Assembly (NCBI GenBank): GCA_002295325.1
Contig: DBGA01000083.1
Coordinates: 63,083 to 75,208, forward strand
Reading direction: 5' to 3'
DNA length: 12,126 bases
From: Ruminococcaceae bacterium UBA866
GTDB taxonomy: Bacteria; Bacillota; Clostridia; Oscillospirales; Ruminococcaceae
Below the pieces are notes generated by a model. It saw only the letters and a list, made by a program, of their open reading frames with translations, ran no database searches and was not told the origin of the DNA. Both the position numbers and the translations under genes were made by a program. Positions 6,614-12,126 of the stretch are shown piece by piece; position 1 is the stretch's first letter, and the number at the start of each line of letters is the position of its first letter.

Positions 6614-7160
6614 CTATAAATATAGGTTTCTCCACTCATAATACTTGATATCCTCATTACGAGAAAAAAATATTACACTGTTAGTTAATGAGCTTGATGT
6701 ATACTGACCATCATTGAAAAGATATTTTTCAAATCCATCTGCCAAAGCTTCTGAATTTTCAAACTTTTCAAATAGTTCTTTATGACCATCTATTAATTTA
6801 ACATAGGATTGTTTTAGTATATCGTCTTTATCAAGCAGCACTTTTATAATTTCTAGGACATCATGCCTGGAGCGAGTTGAAAGCTTGTCAAAGGTATGGA
6901 ATTCAAATGGTTCGAGCTGACGAGAAACGTCGGATAATTTCTCTTGCCACTCAAAAGCAAAGGTTTTGTCATCGTCCCTATAAATACAGCTAAGGCTTTT
7001 TTGTAGTTGCTTTTTAAACTGGGTGAGTAAAACATTATCCTTATTATCAAGACTTTTAAATTTGTCATCACCAACATAATTTTTAGCAGCCTTTGATAAA
7101 TCAGTATCTTTCTCTTCATCATCTTCTTTTTTGTGACCACCGGTCCGTTTTTTCTTTTTT
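6614..7160 (-). pseudogene. mobL: C-terminal part of the MobL relaxase, out of frame
   Basis: A single open minus-strand frame of about 175 codons ends at the TAG at 6614-6616. It has no ribosome binding site or good start of its own and continues the lysine/glutamate-rich helical sequence of the relaxase gene upstream: GGHKKEDDEEKDTDLSKA, then CIYRDDDKTFAFEWQEKL, then VLLDKDDILKQSYVKLIDG. The frame changes relative to the relaxase (7119-8378) somewhere in the A-rich tract at 7145-7177, which holds several runs of six or seven identical bases. The simplest view is one relaxase gene of about 600 codons with a one-base gain or two-base loss. The ATG at 6839-6841 is internal to this frame. Confidence 0.7.
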
Positions 7161-8378
7161 GTTTTTTTGGTATTCAGCTCGTTTTTGTATTACTTCATTG
7201 TACTGCAAAGCACTTTTAATAATAATATTGTGCATCGCCTTACTATCGGTGCTTGCCGTTGGGTGAAAGAGTCTATTTGATATGCTCTCCATTTTCTTAT
7301 TAATTTTTTCTTCATCATCCATATACTGTTGAACTAAATTGCGATATGTATTCATGTACTCATTGTATGCCTGTTTTAAATATGGATCATGTTCAACGGC
7401 ATATTTTAAAATATCATTCACCTGCAGCTTTAAATCAGCTGATAAATATCCATAGTATTTCTTGCCCTTTAGTCCCTCTAGTTCTTCAGCCAAGCCTTGA
7501 AGTTTTATCAGCAGTTCTTCAGGCGGAATATACTTTCGGTTGGTAATCTGCCTTGAAATTTCCTTAAGCTTTTTTTCAAGTACATTTTCTTGATCGTTTT
7601 TCACCTTTTTGAGGTAACTGACATCATTTTTAAAAACCTCATTGAAAAACATACTTTTCATTTTTTCGGTGCTTTTAATTAATCCATCTGTACCACCTGT
7701 GATAAAAGCTTCCCTACTGTCTTTGCTGTATATAAACAAATGAATATGAGGATGATCATCTTTATTATTAAAAGCACAATTTAACACTAGGTTTTCCAAG
7801 CTGATATTATAAGCCTTTGCTATCTCAGGAGCTCTTGCTTTAATTAAGTTTTCCCAAGCCTCACGATTATTATAGCCAGTACGAGAAGCATCCTCACGAG
7901 TGAGCGAAACAATGTGCGACCATTTTATTCTTTTTTCGTACTGTTCCGCAAGTTTTTTAGATTGAGCTATATCTACTGTACCATTCACATCAAACAAACC
8001 ATGCCCAGCACCGTCAATTTTTTCTACTGACGGGCGATGGGCAATGTAGTCAATATACTTGAGTGTATCCATGTTTTCTTTCTGTACTGTCCCGTCCGCA
8101 CCGATGAGGTCGGGAGTAACATATTCTTGCTGTTTTTCACTGGTAAACATTTTATAACGTTTAGGTGTCATAGCCACCGTTTTGCCATCCTTGAAAGTGA
8201 CATTGATTTTTTCGACACCCTCGTTCAGCTCGACAATTGCATCTGATGAAACGCTGATCGTTTCCCCACTGCTGAGTGTGACACTCTGAGCTTCAATTTT
8301 TTCACCTGCATATTCGAGATAATATAGAAAGTGGGCACTGCTTTTTATGTAATAAGTATTTACGATAATCTTTGCCAT
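7119..8378 (-). CDS. mobL: MobL/MobP3-type relaxase, C-terminally truncated by frameshift
   Basis: The 419 residues are the catalytic part of a Firmicute relaxase, which nicks a mobilisable element at its transfer origin and stays linked to the DNA strand. The metal-binding histidine motif is DHPHIHLFIY, with His209, His211 and His213. The N-terminal tyrosine-rich strand TYYIKSSAHFLYYLEYAG and the block KWSHIVSLTREDASRTGY fit the MobL family as I know it. A beta-rich stretch (about 28-100) separates these. The C-terminal third is a long charged coiled region (240-340), typical of relaxases. ATG 8376-8378 is preceded by GGAGTG with 5 bases between, placed inside the end of the upstream gene fragment, so translation was probably coupled. 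The frame ends early at 7119 because of the indel described for 6614-7160. The catalytic domain could still be made, but other parts of the element are decayed. Confidence 0.82.
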   Translation of the reverse strand: MAKIIVNTYYIKSSAHFLYYLEYAGEKIEAQSVTLSSGETISVSSDAIVELNEGVEKINVTFKDGKTVAMTPKRYKMFTSEKQQEYVTPDLIGADGTVQKENMDTLKYIDYIAHRPSVEKIDGAGHGLFDVNGTVDIAQSKKLAEQYEKRIKWSHIVSLTREDASRTGYNNREAWENLIKARAPEIAKAYNISLENLVLNCAFNNKDDHPHIHLFIYSKDSREAFITGGTDGLIKSTEKMKSMFFNEVFKNDVSYLKKVKNDQENVLEKKLKEISRQITNRKYIPPEELLIKLQGLAEELEGLKGKKYYGYLSADLKLQVNDILKYAVEHDPYLKQAYNEYMNTYRNLVQQYMDDEEKINKKMESISNRLFHPTASTDSKAMHNIIIKSALQYNEVIQKRAEYQKNKKEKTDRWSQKRR

Positions 8379-8382
8379 AAAA

Positions 8383-8508
8383 TCACTCCACTATCTCATT
8401 AAGTTTTAGCACACGATTATTTGCCTTAATGAAATCAACTGCATTCAATCGCATCTGTTGAAGCTGCATTGGGTTAACATCCAACTCGTGTGCTAGAAAT
8501 GAGATTGA
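8383..8508 (-). pseudogene. Tail of the gene upstream of the relaxase
   Basis: A minus-strand frame of 41 codons ends 4 bases before the relaxase ATG. It reads LAHELDVNPMQLQQMRLNAV, then DFIKANNRVLKLNEIVE, a natural-looking amphipathic helix. The 5' side stops at a TAA (8509-8511) with no plausible start or ribosome binding site, so it is the C-terminal remnant of a larger gene. A small accessory gene before mobL is common in mobilisable elements, but I cannot name this one. Confidence 0.5.
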
Positions 8509-8526
8509 TTATAATCATCTACTTCC

Positions 8527-8542
8527 CCTCTTTATACTCCAA
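8527..8542. repeat. 16-bp direct repeat, left copy
   Basis: CCTCTTTATACTCCAA at 8527-8542 recurs exactly at 9323-9338. The pair brackets the two coat genes. In AT-rich DNA a 16-base match in 12 kb is only mildly unusual, so the meaning is uncertain. Confidence 0.45.
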
Positions 8543-8603
8543 TTATCAATCATAAATCATCCATATTTTTATAATAATTAAATCCTACACTGTTTTATAA
8601 AAT

Positions 8604-8651
8604 TAAGAACCATTCACATGCTTTAACATTAAAGCTTATGAATGGTTCTTA
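8604..8651 (-). terminator. Terminator of the coat-protein genes
   Basis: A perfect 13-bp stem (8604-8616 with 8639-8651) encloses a second small stem (8620-8625 with 8630-8635). On the minus strand it is followed by ATTTTATAAAA. It lies 20 bases beyond the stop of the coat gene at 8672. Confidence 0.75.
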
Positions 8652-8671
8652 TAGATAGTGTTGTTTAAATT

Positions 8672-8917
8672 TTACTGTCCACTAAATTTTTGTTTTGCTG
8701 CATCTATTTTCTGACTTTCTACCTGCTGAGTAGGATACCAACCTTTTACAGCCATTTTAGAATAAATTTCACTTTGCATTGTAAGACAATCGTTAAGCGA
8801 TGTTTTAAATGTATTATGAACATCTGTAGTAGCAGATTCAATTGTGCCGTGCATCATTAAATCACACAAGCCCTTAGTTGTTGACAGGATATTATCCATA
8901 ATTACTCTATCTTCCAT
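8672..8917 (-). CDS. CotF-like spore coat protein
   Basis: This 81-residue protein resembles the Coat_F family, small structural proteins of the endospore coat in Bacilli and Clostridia. The recognisable stretch is DRVIMDNILSTTKGLCDL, then MHGTIESATTDVHNTF, then EIYSKMAVKGWYPTQQ; the KGWYP element is the family signature. I chose the ATG at 8915-8917 rather than the one two codons upstream, because TAGGAGG lies immediately against the first ATG and 6 bases before the second. It is the second gene of a two-gene unit with the coat-like gene at 8931, 13 bases apart, and has its own terminator. It contains one Cys and no membrane segment. It would be made in the mother cell during sporulation; I see no clear sigma-E or sigma-K promoter for the pair. 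Confidence 0.85.
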   Translation of the reverse strand: MEDRVIMDNILSTTKGLCDLMMHGTIESATTDVHNTFKTSLNDCLTMQSEIYSKMAVKGWYPTQQVESQKIDAAKQKFSGQ

Positions 8918-8930
8918 TTCCATCCTCCTA

Positions 8931-9110
8931 TTAGCTATTTAACAAGCTATAAAATTTACCGAAAGTCTCTTGATGCTTCGCACTTAAACCTTCAACAAAG
9001 CTCTTCAGTTCAGCATCCTGAATCTGATTCGCAAGATCGCAGCAAGCAGTTTTCATTTGTTTTTCATTACCTAGTGCGTCTTCAACATATAACAGTTCTT
9101 TTGGTGACAT
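8931..9110 (-). CDS. Small CotF-like spore coat protein (partner)
   Basis: A 59-residue helical protein starting MSPKELLYVEDALGNEKQ and ending FGKFYSLLNS. Small proteins of this form commonly lie directly before a CotF-like gene in Clostridia and are annotated as spore coat or CotF-related; together the two resemble the halves of a longer CotF/ferritin-like helical bundle. The start is ATG 9108-9110 because GGAGG lies 8 bases ahead of it; the longer frame starts at a TTG that overlaps this binding site. A paired Cys-Cys occurs near the middle. It is the first gene of the unit, and no convincing promoter was found in the AT-rich 60 bases upstream. Confidence 0.78.
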   Translation of the reverse strand: MSPKELLYVEDALGNEKQMKTACCDLANQIQDAELKSFVEGLSAKHQETFGKFYSLLNS

Positions 9111-9125
9111 AGTATATACCTCCAA

Positions 9126-9340
9126 ATAAAATTTTTGTATTCCTACATAAATATTATTTCAAATTAACACTTTTTTATTCTAAGTAATTTAATTTTCTTA
9201 AACAAGTCTCAACCTTCCTCCTAGTTTCTGATGACTAGATAATCTCTTAGATTAGGAAACCAAGAAATAACTGTCGTTAATTGTTAGCACTATTGGGTAA
9301 CTACTATTGTCTTATATTATCACCTCTTTATACTCCAAGC
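9126..9340. other. Gene-free AT-rich stretch
   Basis: I see no gene here. It holds a small hairpin (9221-9225 with 9234-9238) and the right copy of the 16-bp repeat at 9323-9338. It separates the minus-strand coat genes from the plus-strand leader. Confidence 0.5.
9323..9338. repeat. 16-bp direct repeat, right copy
   Basis: CCTCTTTATACTCCAA, identical to 8527-8542, ends two bases before the duplicated leader begins at 9341. It could mark a rearrangement boundary or be a shared translation-signal-like sequence (minus strand TATAAAGAGG). Confidence 0.45.
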
Positions 9341-9391
9341 ATTGACCAGGGTATCCTTGCAAAAGGATGGTGAACGGATTTTGTTTTTTAT
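9341..9391 (+). repeat. 51-base repeat block, copy A
   Basis: It matches 11080-11130 with 48 of 51 identities in the same orientation. The core from 9351 to 9388 is identical. Each copy lies 220-330 bases upstream of a gene start. Confidence 0.9.
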
Positions 9392-9560
9392 ATTGTTTCA
9401 GTCCTTTCTGCTGTGGTTGAAGTTAATTCTTAACTGTGTTAAAATTTTCTTTATATAGACTACTAAGTAAAATATTTTTGGTAGCAGTTTGTTTTTACGT
9501 TTGGTAAACGAATTTATATACCCTTTAGCGTAGCTGTTTGCAAATGCAAACAGCTATTTT
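9341..9560 (+). ncRNA. Structured leader, copy A, with its own terminator
   Basis: This region shares two blocks with 11080-11271. The first is 9341-9391 (48 of 51 bases identical, including 38 identical bases from 9351), which forms a 6-bp hairpin ATCCTT-GCAA-AAGGAT with a GNRA-type loop. The second, about 60 bases further on, contains the shared AAGTAAAATATTT and a small hairpin CGTTT-GGT-AAACG at 9498-9510; in the other copy the arms are CGCTC and GGGCG, so pairing is kept although the bases differ. Here the element ends in a terminator (9531-9560), so it could be a small RNA or an attenuator. The paired changes are read from two copies only. Confidence 0.5.
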
Positions 9561-9561
9561 C
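9531..9561 (+). terminator. Terminator between leader A and the sigma-factor promoter
   Basis: An 11-bp stem TAGCTGTTTGC/GCAAACAGCTA (9531-9541 with 9546-9556) closes an AAAT loop and is followed by TTTTC. The T-run is short. It would stop leader transcripts about 20 bases before the ECF promoter. Confidence 0.65.
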
Positions 9562-9577
9562 ACAAAAATAAAAAACT

Positions 9578-9607
9578 TGTAACGTTTTTAATTTTTAGTT
9601 GTCTAAC
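9578..9607 (+). promoter_or_regulatory. ECF-type promoter of the sigma/anti-sigma operon
   Basis: TGTAAC (9578-9583) is followed by a T-rich spacer of 17 bases and GTCTAAC (9601-9607). This fits the Firmicute ECF promoter pattern of TGAAAC/TGTAAC with CGTCTA, known for SigW, SigX, SigM and SigV. It is about 65 bases before the sigma-factor start, so autoregulation is the likely reading. Confidence 0.7.
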
Positions 9608-9671
9608 AGATGAGAAGGAAAAGTTCGAACAATAATTTTCTCAATAAAGTTAAGAAAGAGAGGTGCAGTAT

Positions 9672-10178
9672 TTGAAAAAAAACAATATCTCAAAGGAGAT
9701 TTTGTGTGCTGAATATGAAGCTGTTTATAGATATGCACTTTCTCTTTGCCACAATGAGGCAGAAGCACAAGATATTATACAGGAAACCTTTTTGAAAGCC
9801 TTGAATGCCTATTCTCTATACAGAGGTGATAGTAGTCTTTATACTTGGTTATGCTCTATCGCTAAAAACCTATGGATAAATAAGTGTAAAAAAGCAAATA
9901 AAGAGGTTGTCTTTGATAGCTTAGAGGATGTTACTTCCCATGAAAATATCGAGCAATGTTTGCTAAATAAAGACTTTTCTTTATATATTCATAGGGTACT
10001 ACATAAGTTAGATGAACCGTATAAAGAAGTTTTTACTTTGCGAACATTTGGGGAACTCTCATTTTATGACATCGCAAACCTATTTTCAAAATCCGAAAGT
10101 TGGGCGAGGGTAACATACCACCGTGCTAAAAAAAAGATCATTGAAAGGCTAAGAAAGGATGGAGTTTATGAACCATAA
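9672..10178 (+). CDS. RNA polymerase ECF-type sigma factor (sigma-70 family)
   Basis: This 168-residue protein has the two domains of an extracytoplasmic-function sigma factor. Region 2 includes AEAQDIIQETFLKAL and the -10 recognition segment SSLYTWLCSIAKNLWIN. Region 4 (about 110-160) carries LDEPYKEVFTLRTFGEL and the helix-turn-helix SFYDIANLFSKSESWARVT, which reads the -35. I chose TTG at 9672 because GAGGTG lies 6 bases upstream; the GTG at 9663 overlaps that site. The gene overlaps the anti-sigma gene by 11 bases, so the two are translationally coupled. A matching ECF promoter lies upstream at 9578-9607, so it probably controls its own operon. The signal and regulon are unknown; relatives answer to cell-envelope stress or antimicrobial peptides. 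Confidence 0.92.
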   Translation: MKKNNISKEILCAEYEAVYRYALSLCHNEAEAQDIIQETFLKALNAYSLYRGDSSLYTWLCSIAKNLWINKCKKANKEVVFDSLEDVTSHENIEQCLLNKDFSLYIHRVLHKLDEPYKEVFTLRTFGELSFYDIANLFSKSESWARVTYHRAKKKIIERLRKDGVYEP

Positions 10179-10953
10179 AATTGATTGTAATATTATTTTA
10201 GACTTATTACCGCTATACCATGATAACATAGTTAGCGAAGAAACAAGAAACGCAGTGAAGCATCACCTTGGCACTTGCGAAAGTTGTACAAAAGAATTTG
10301 CGTTACTGTGTGATAACATACCTATTCAAGAGGAAAAATCAACAAAAGAAAAGTTTATCGATACGATGAAAATGCAAAAAAGAAAGCGCATTATCAGTTT
10401 TGTATTGGTAATTATTTTTGTTTGCGGCACAATTATTGGCGGATTTTATACACTAACAGTTCCGTGTCTTGTAAATGTACCACAAGAAGAAATCGAGATA
10501 TTGAGAGTATATAAATATTATAATGACACAAAAAATAGTGATGAATTTTTTGTGTTGTTTACAACACCAAAGTATAATACTCCCACTTCCCTTGATGTCG
10601 ATATAGTCGTGTCAGATGATGGCAAAAGTGCGGATATGAAGTATAGTATGCAAGTACCGATTATACATCAACAAGCAAAAGATGAACAATATAGATATGG
10701 AACATCCGCATTAATTGCATATGATGAGTATAAAAACATAGAAGTCTTATCTGTTAACGGCAAACTTGCTTGGAGTGAAGAAACAGAAGTGTCTGATTAT
10801 GTTTATGCTTATGGCGCAGATAATCTTACTGATTGGGAGTATGACATAGAAAAAGGTATCATTCGTGTTGAATATGAGAATGGCGATTTCATTTACTGGG
10901 ATTTAGATGGAAATATATTGAGTGAAGGTAACTATAACAACAATCGAAACTAA
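10168..10953 (+). CDS. Membrane anti-sigma factor with zinc-finger domain
   Basis: This 261-residue protein should hold the sigma factor inactive until a signal arrives. The cytoplasmic N-terminus has the anti-sigma zinc-finger pattern: Cys7, then His33-x3-Cys37-x2-Cys40 (HHLGTCESC). The DLLPLYHDN segment near residue 12 is common to these Clostridial anti-sigma factors. One membrane helix spans about 75-96 after a run of Lys and Arg (KMQKRKR), giving an inside N-terminus and an extracellular domain of about 165 residues that I cannot assign to a family. I prefer ATG 10168, which gives MNHKIDC, over ATG 10159, because the GGATGGAG just ahead serves it. It overlaps the sigma gene by 11 bases and is co-transcribed with it. 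No clear terminator follows. Confidence 0.88.
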   Translation: MNHKIDCNIILDLLPLYHDNIVSEETRNAVKHHLGTCESCTKEFALLCDNIPIQEEKSTKEKFIDTMKMQKRKRIISFVLVIIFVCGTIIGGFYTLTVPCLVNVPQEEIEILRVYKYYNDTKNSDEFFVLFTTPKYNTPTSLDVDIVVSDDGKSADMKYSMQVPIIHQQAKDEQYRYGTSALIAYDEYKNIEVLSVNGKLAWSEETEVSDYVYAYGADNLTDWEYDIEKGIIRVEYENGDFIYWDLDGNILSEGNYNNNRN

Positions 10954-11066
10954 CTATTATGAGCAAGACCTTTGGCATTAACTTTTTCCATGTGTCCGAC
11001 AAAATCTACCTTATCTCGAAATTGAGCCACTACACTTTTATATCTGTGTAGTAACTCTTGCTTTGC
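10950..11066 (-). pseudogene. Possible minus-strand coding remnant
   Basis: A 38-codon open stretch on the minus strand has a natural-looking translation, with YKSVVAQFRDKVDFVGHMEK followed by VNAKGLAHNS and a stop at 10950-10952. It begins after a stop at 11067-11069 and has no start or ribosome binding site. It overlaps the last bases of the anti-sigma gene. I do not recognise the family, and an open stretch this short can arise by chance. Confidence 0.25.
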
Positions 11067-11079
11067 CTATGGACCCAAA

Positions 11080-11130
11080 ATTGTCCAGAGTATCCTTGCA
11101 AAAGGATGGTGAACGGATTTTGTTTTTCAT
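11080..11130 (+). repeat. 51-base repeat block, copy B
   Basis: The second copy of the block at 9341-9391, in the same orientation, with the 38-base identical core at 11090-11127 including the GCAA-loop hairpin. Confidence 0.9.
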
Positions 11131-11271
11131 AAAGCACTTCTCCTTTTTCAGTGTTCATAATAAGCAACTTCAAAGTCTCGCTTTACTATGGTAAGCTTTT
11201 CTATATAAAACTACCAAGTAAAATATTTGCGAAGTGGTGGTAGTTGACTTTTACGCTCTCGGGGCGAATTT
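11080..11271 (+). ncRNA. Structured leader, copy B, ahead of the MutS-like gene
   Basis: The element parallels copy A: the 51-base block, a spacer of about 70 bases, then the shared AAGTAAAATATTT at 11216-11228. A stem AACTACCA/TGGTAGTT pairs 11209-11216 with 11238-11245. The covarying hairpin CGCTC-TCG-GGGCG lies at 11254-11266, followed by GAATTTAT as in copy A. Unlike copy A there is no terminator, and the MutS-like start lies only about 40 bases downstream, so this copy looks like the 5' leader of that gene. No known riboswitch class is recognised. Confidence 0.5.
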
Positions 11272-11309
11272 ATGCTAATTTAAGATAAACAGAATAGGGG
11301 GATACTTTT

Positions 11310-12126
11310 TTGCAAAATAAGTTTAAACAAATAATTTCACAGCATGAAGCCTGCCTGAAAGAACACAATAGGATATTTAACTTTATAGGGTATTGTAAGT
11401 TGCTTCTTTTTCTACTTACACTTAGACAGAATATCCGGCAAATGGACAGCCTTTTTAGATATTGGAGGAGAGTTTATTGATTACGAACACCCTTATGCAT
11501 TTGATCTTGATATAGTAGGAGAAAAATCACTATTTCAATTATTAAACACAACAAGTACTTGGCATGGTCGGCACTCCTTTGCTAATGATTTGCTGCGATC
11601 AACATATACAGCAAGCGATATACAAAAAAGGCAGCGAGCCATTTTAGAATTAAGCAATGATATTGAGTTTTCAAATAAAATAGAGTACAATATGGATAAA
11701 ATTGGTATAAGTGACTCTGTGAAAAAGCTTATAAATGAGCTTCAAGACAGCAAGGTGTTTGTCAAGAGTAACGTAATAAAATTCTTTTTGTCTTATGTTC
11801 CTTTACTGTCGTTGTTATTCATTCTAAGCATTATTATTTTTAGGTTGGAAACTCTCTATCTAACAGGTGCTATATGTGCATTGGTACAGGCCATTGTATG
11901 GATTGTCGGAATACCTAAAACACAGAAGCATTTAGGTTCTGTAAATCATTTACCATATAAACTAAGCACATATAGCACTGTGATTAAAATTATTAATGAA
12001 AAGGAATTTACCTCTGAAAAACTAAAAGAAATTCAATTTTGGCTTGGCACATCTGATTTATCTGCCGAGCAAGCCATAAGGGATTTAGGTAAAATTACGG
12101 ATAAATTAAGTGTTAGAAGTAACACT
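11310..12126 (+). pseudogene. Membrane-anchored MutS-like ATPase, internal deletion, runs off window
   Basis: The likely start is TTG 11310 with AGGGGGAT about 8 bases upstream, giving QNKFKQIISQHEACLKE, then FNFIGYCKLLLFLLTL, the start of the first membrane helix. From about 11422 the homology continues in a different frame as RISGKWTAFLDIGGEF, then HPYAFDLDIVGEKSLFQLLN, then TTSTWHGRHSFANDLL, which is the MutS core of this family. From memory of relatives, roughly 60 residues belong between these two parts, so a deletion not divisible by three has removed them. Two further hydrophobic helices (SYVPLLSLLFILSIIIF and TGAICALVQAIVWIVG) follow, then the lever region ending LGKITDKLSVRSN. The C-terminal ATPase domain would lie to the right. 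A sequencing error alone would not explain the missing segment. Confidence 0.7.

Noticed and set aside
6853..7140. 95-codon minus-strand frame
   Set aside because: It overlaps the relaxase C-terminal frame; its translation is low in natural character, while the overlapping frame continues the relaxase.
1..12126. CRISPR array or rRNA
   Set aside because: No regularly spaced repeats and no rRNA-like conserved sequence were seen on either strand.

Overview
The window looks like the chromosome of a low-GC, endospore-forming Firmicute of the class Clostridia. The evidence is an AT-rich composition, strong GGAGG-type ribosome binding sites, two small CotF-like spore coat genes, an ECF sigma factor with a zinc-finger anti-sigma factor, and a MobL-type relaxase. 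No gene here fixes genus or species. Most of the window is an accessory region holding pieces of several mobile elements, many broken by deletions or frameshifts.

Layout. 1-1600: an unrecognised 150-residue protein on the minus strand, divergent from an intact class I SAM methyltransferase. 1686-2476: a flavodoxin-like NAD(P)H oxidoreductase truncated and joined in frame to the 3' third of a tyrosine integrase, which then decays through frameshifts and a stop. 2640-2775: a tRNA-like 3' half, possibly an old attachment site. 2913-3110: a complete tRNA-Leu(UAA) with promoter and terminator. 3360-3616: a compact gene-free locus with convergent promoters and a terminator for each direction, which could make two overlapping antisense RNAs. 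3674-6375: a restriction-modification module, with a C5-cytosine methyltransferase carrying three frameshifts next to an intact 521-residue endonuclease with a FokI-type nuclease domain. 6364-8508 (minus): a decayed mobilisable element made of the tail of an upstream gene, a frameshifted MobL relaxase and a second integrase remnant. 8604-9110 (minus): two CotF-like coat genes. 9341-10953: a structured leader with its own terminator, then an ECF-type promoter, the sigma factor and the overlapping anti-sigma gene. 10954-12126: a second copy of that leader in front of a membrane-anchored MutS-like gene that has lost part of its N-terminal region and runs off the window.

Working modules. The sigma/anti-sigma pair looks intact and probably autoregulated. 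The coat pair looks intact. The restriction module is paradoxical as read, with an intact nuclease and a broken protecting methylase, so its frameshifts deserve raw-read checking. The signals I find most worth following are the duplicated leader (9341-9515 and 11080-11271), which has a hairpin with paired sequence changes between copies, and the convergent RNA locus upstream of the restriction module. All family assignments are by reading the translated sequence; no database search was run.
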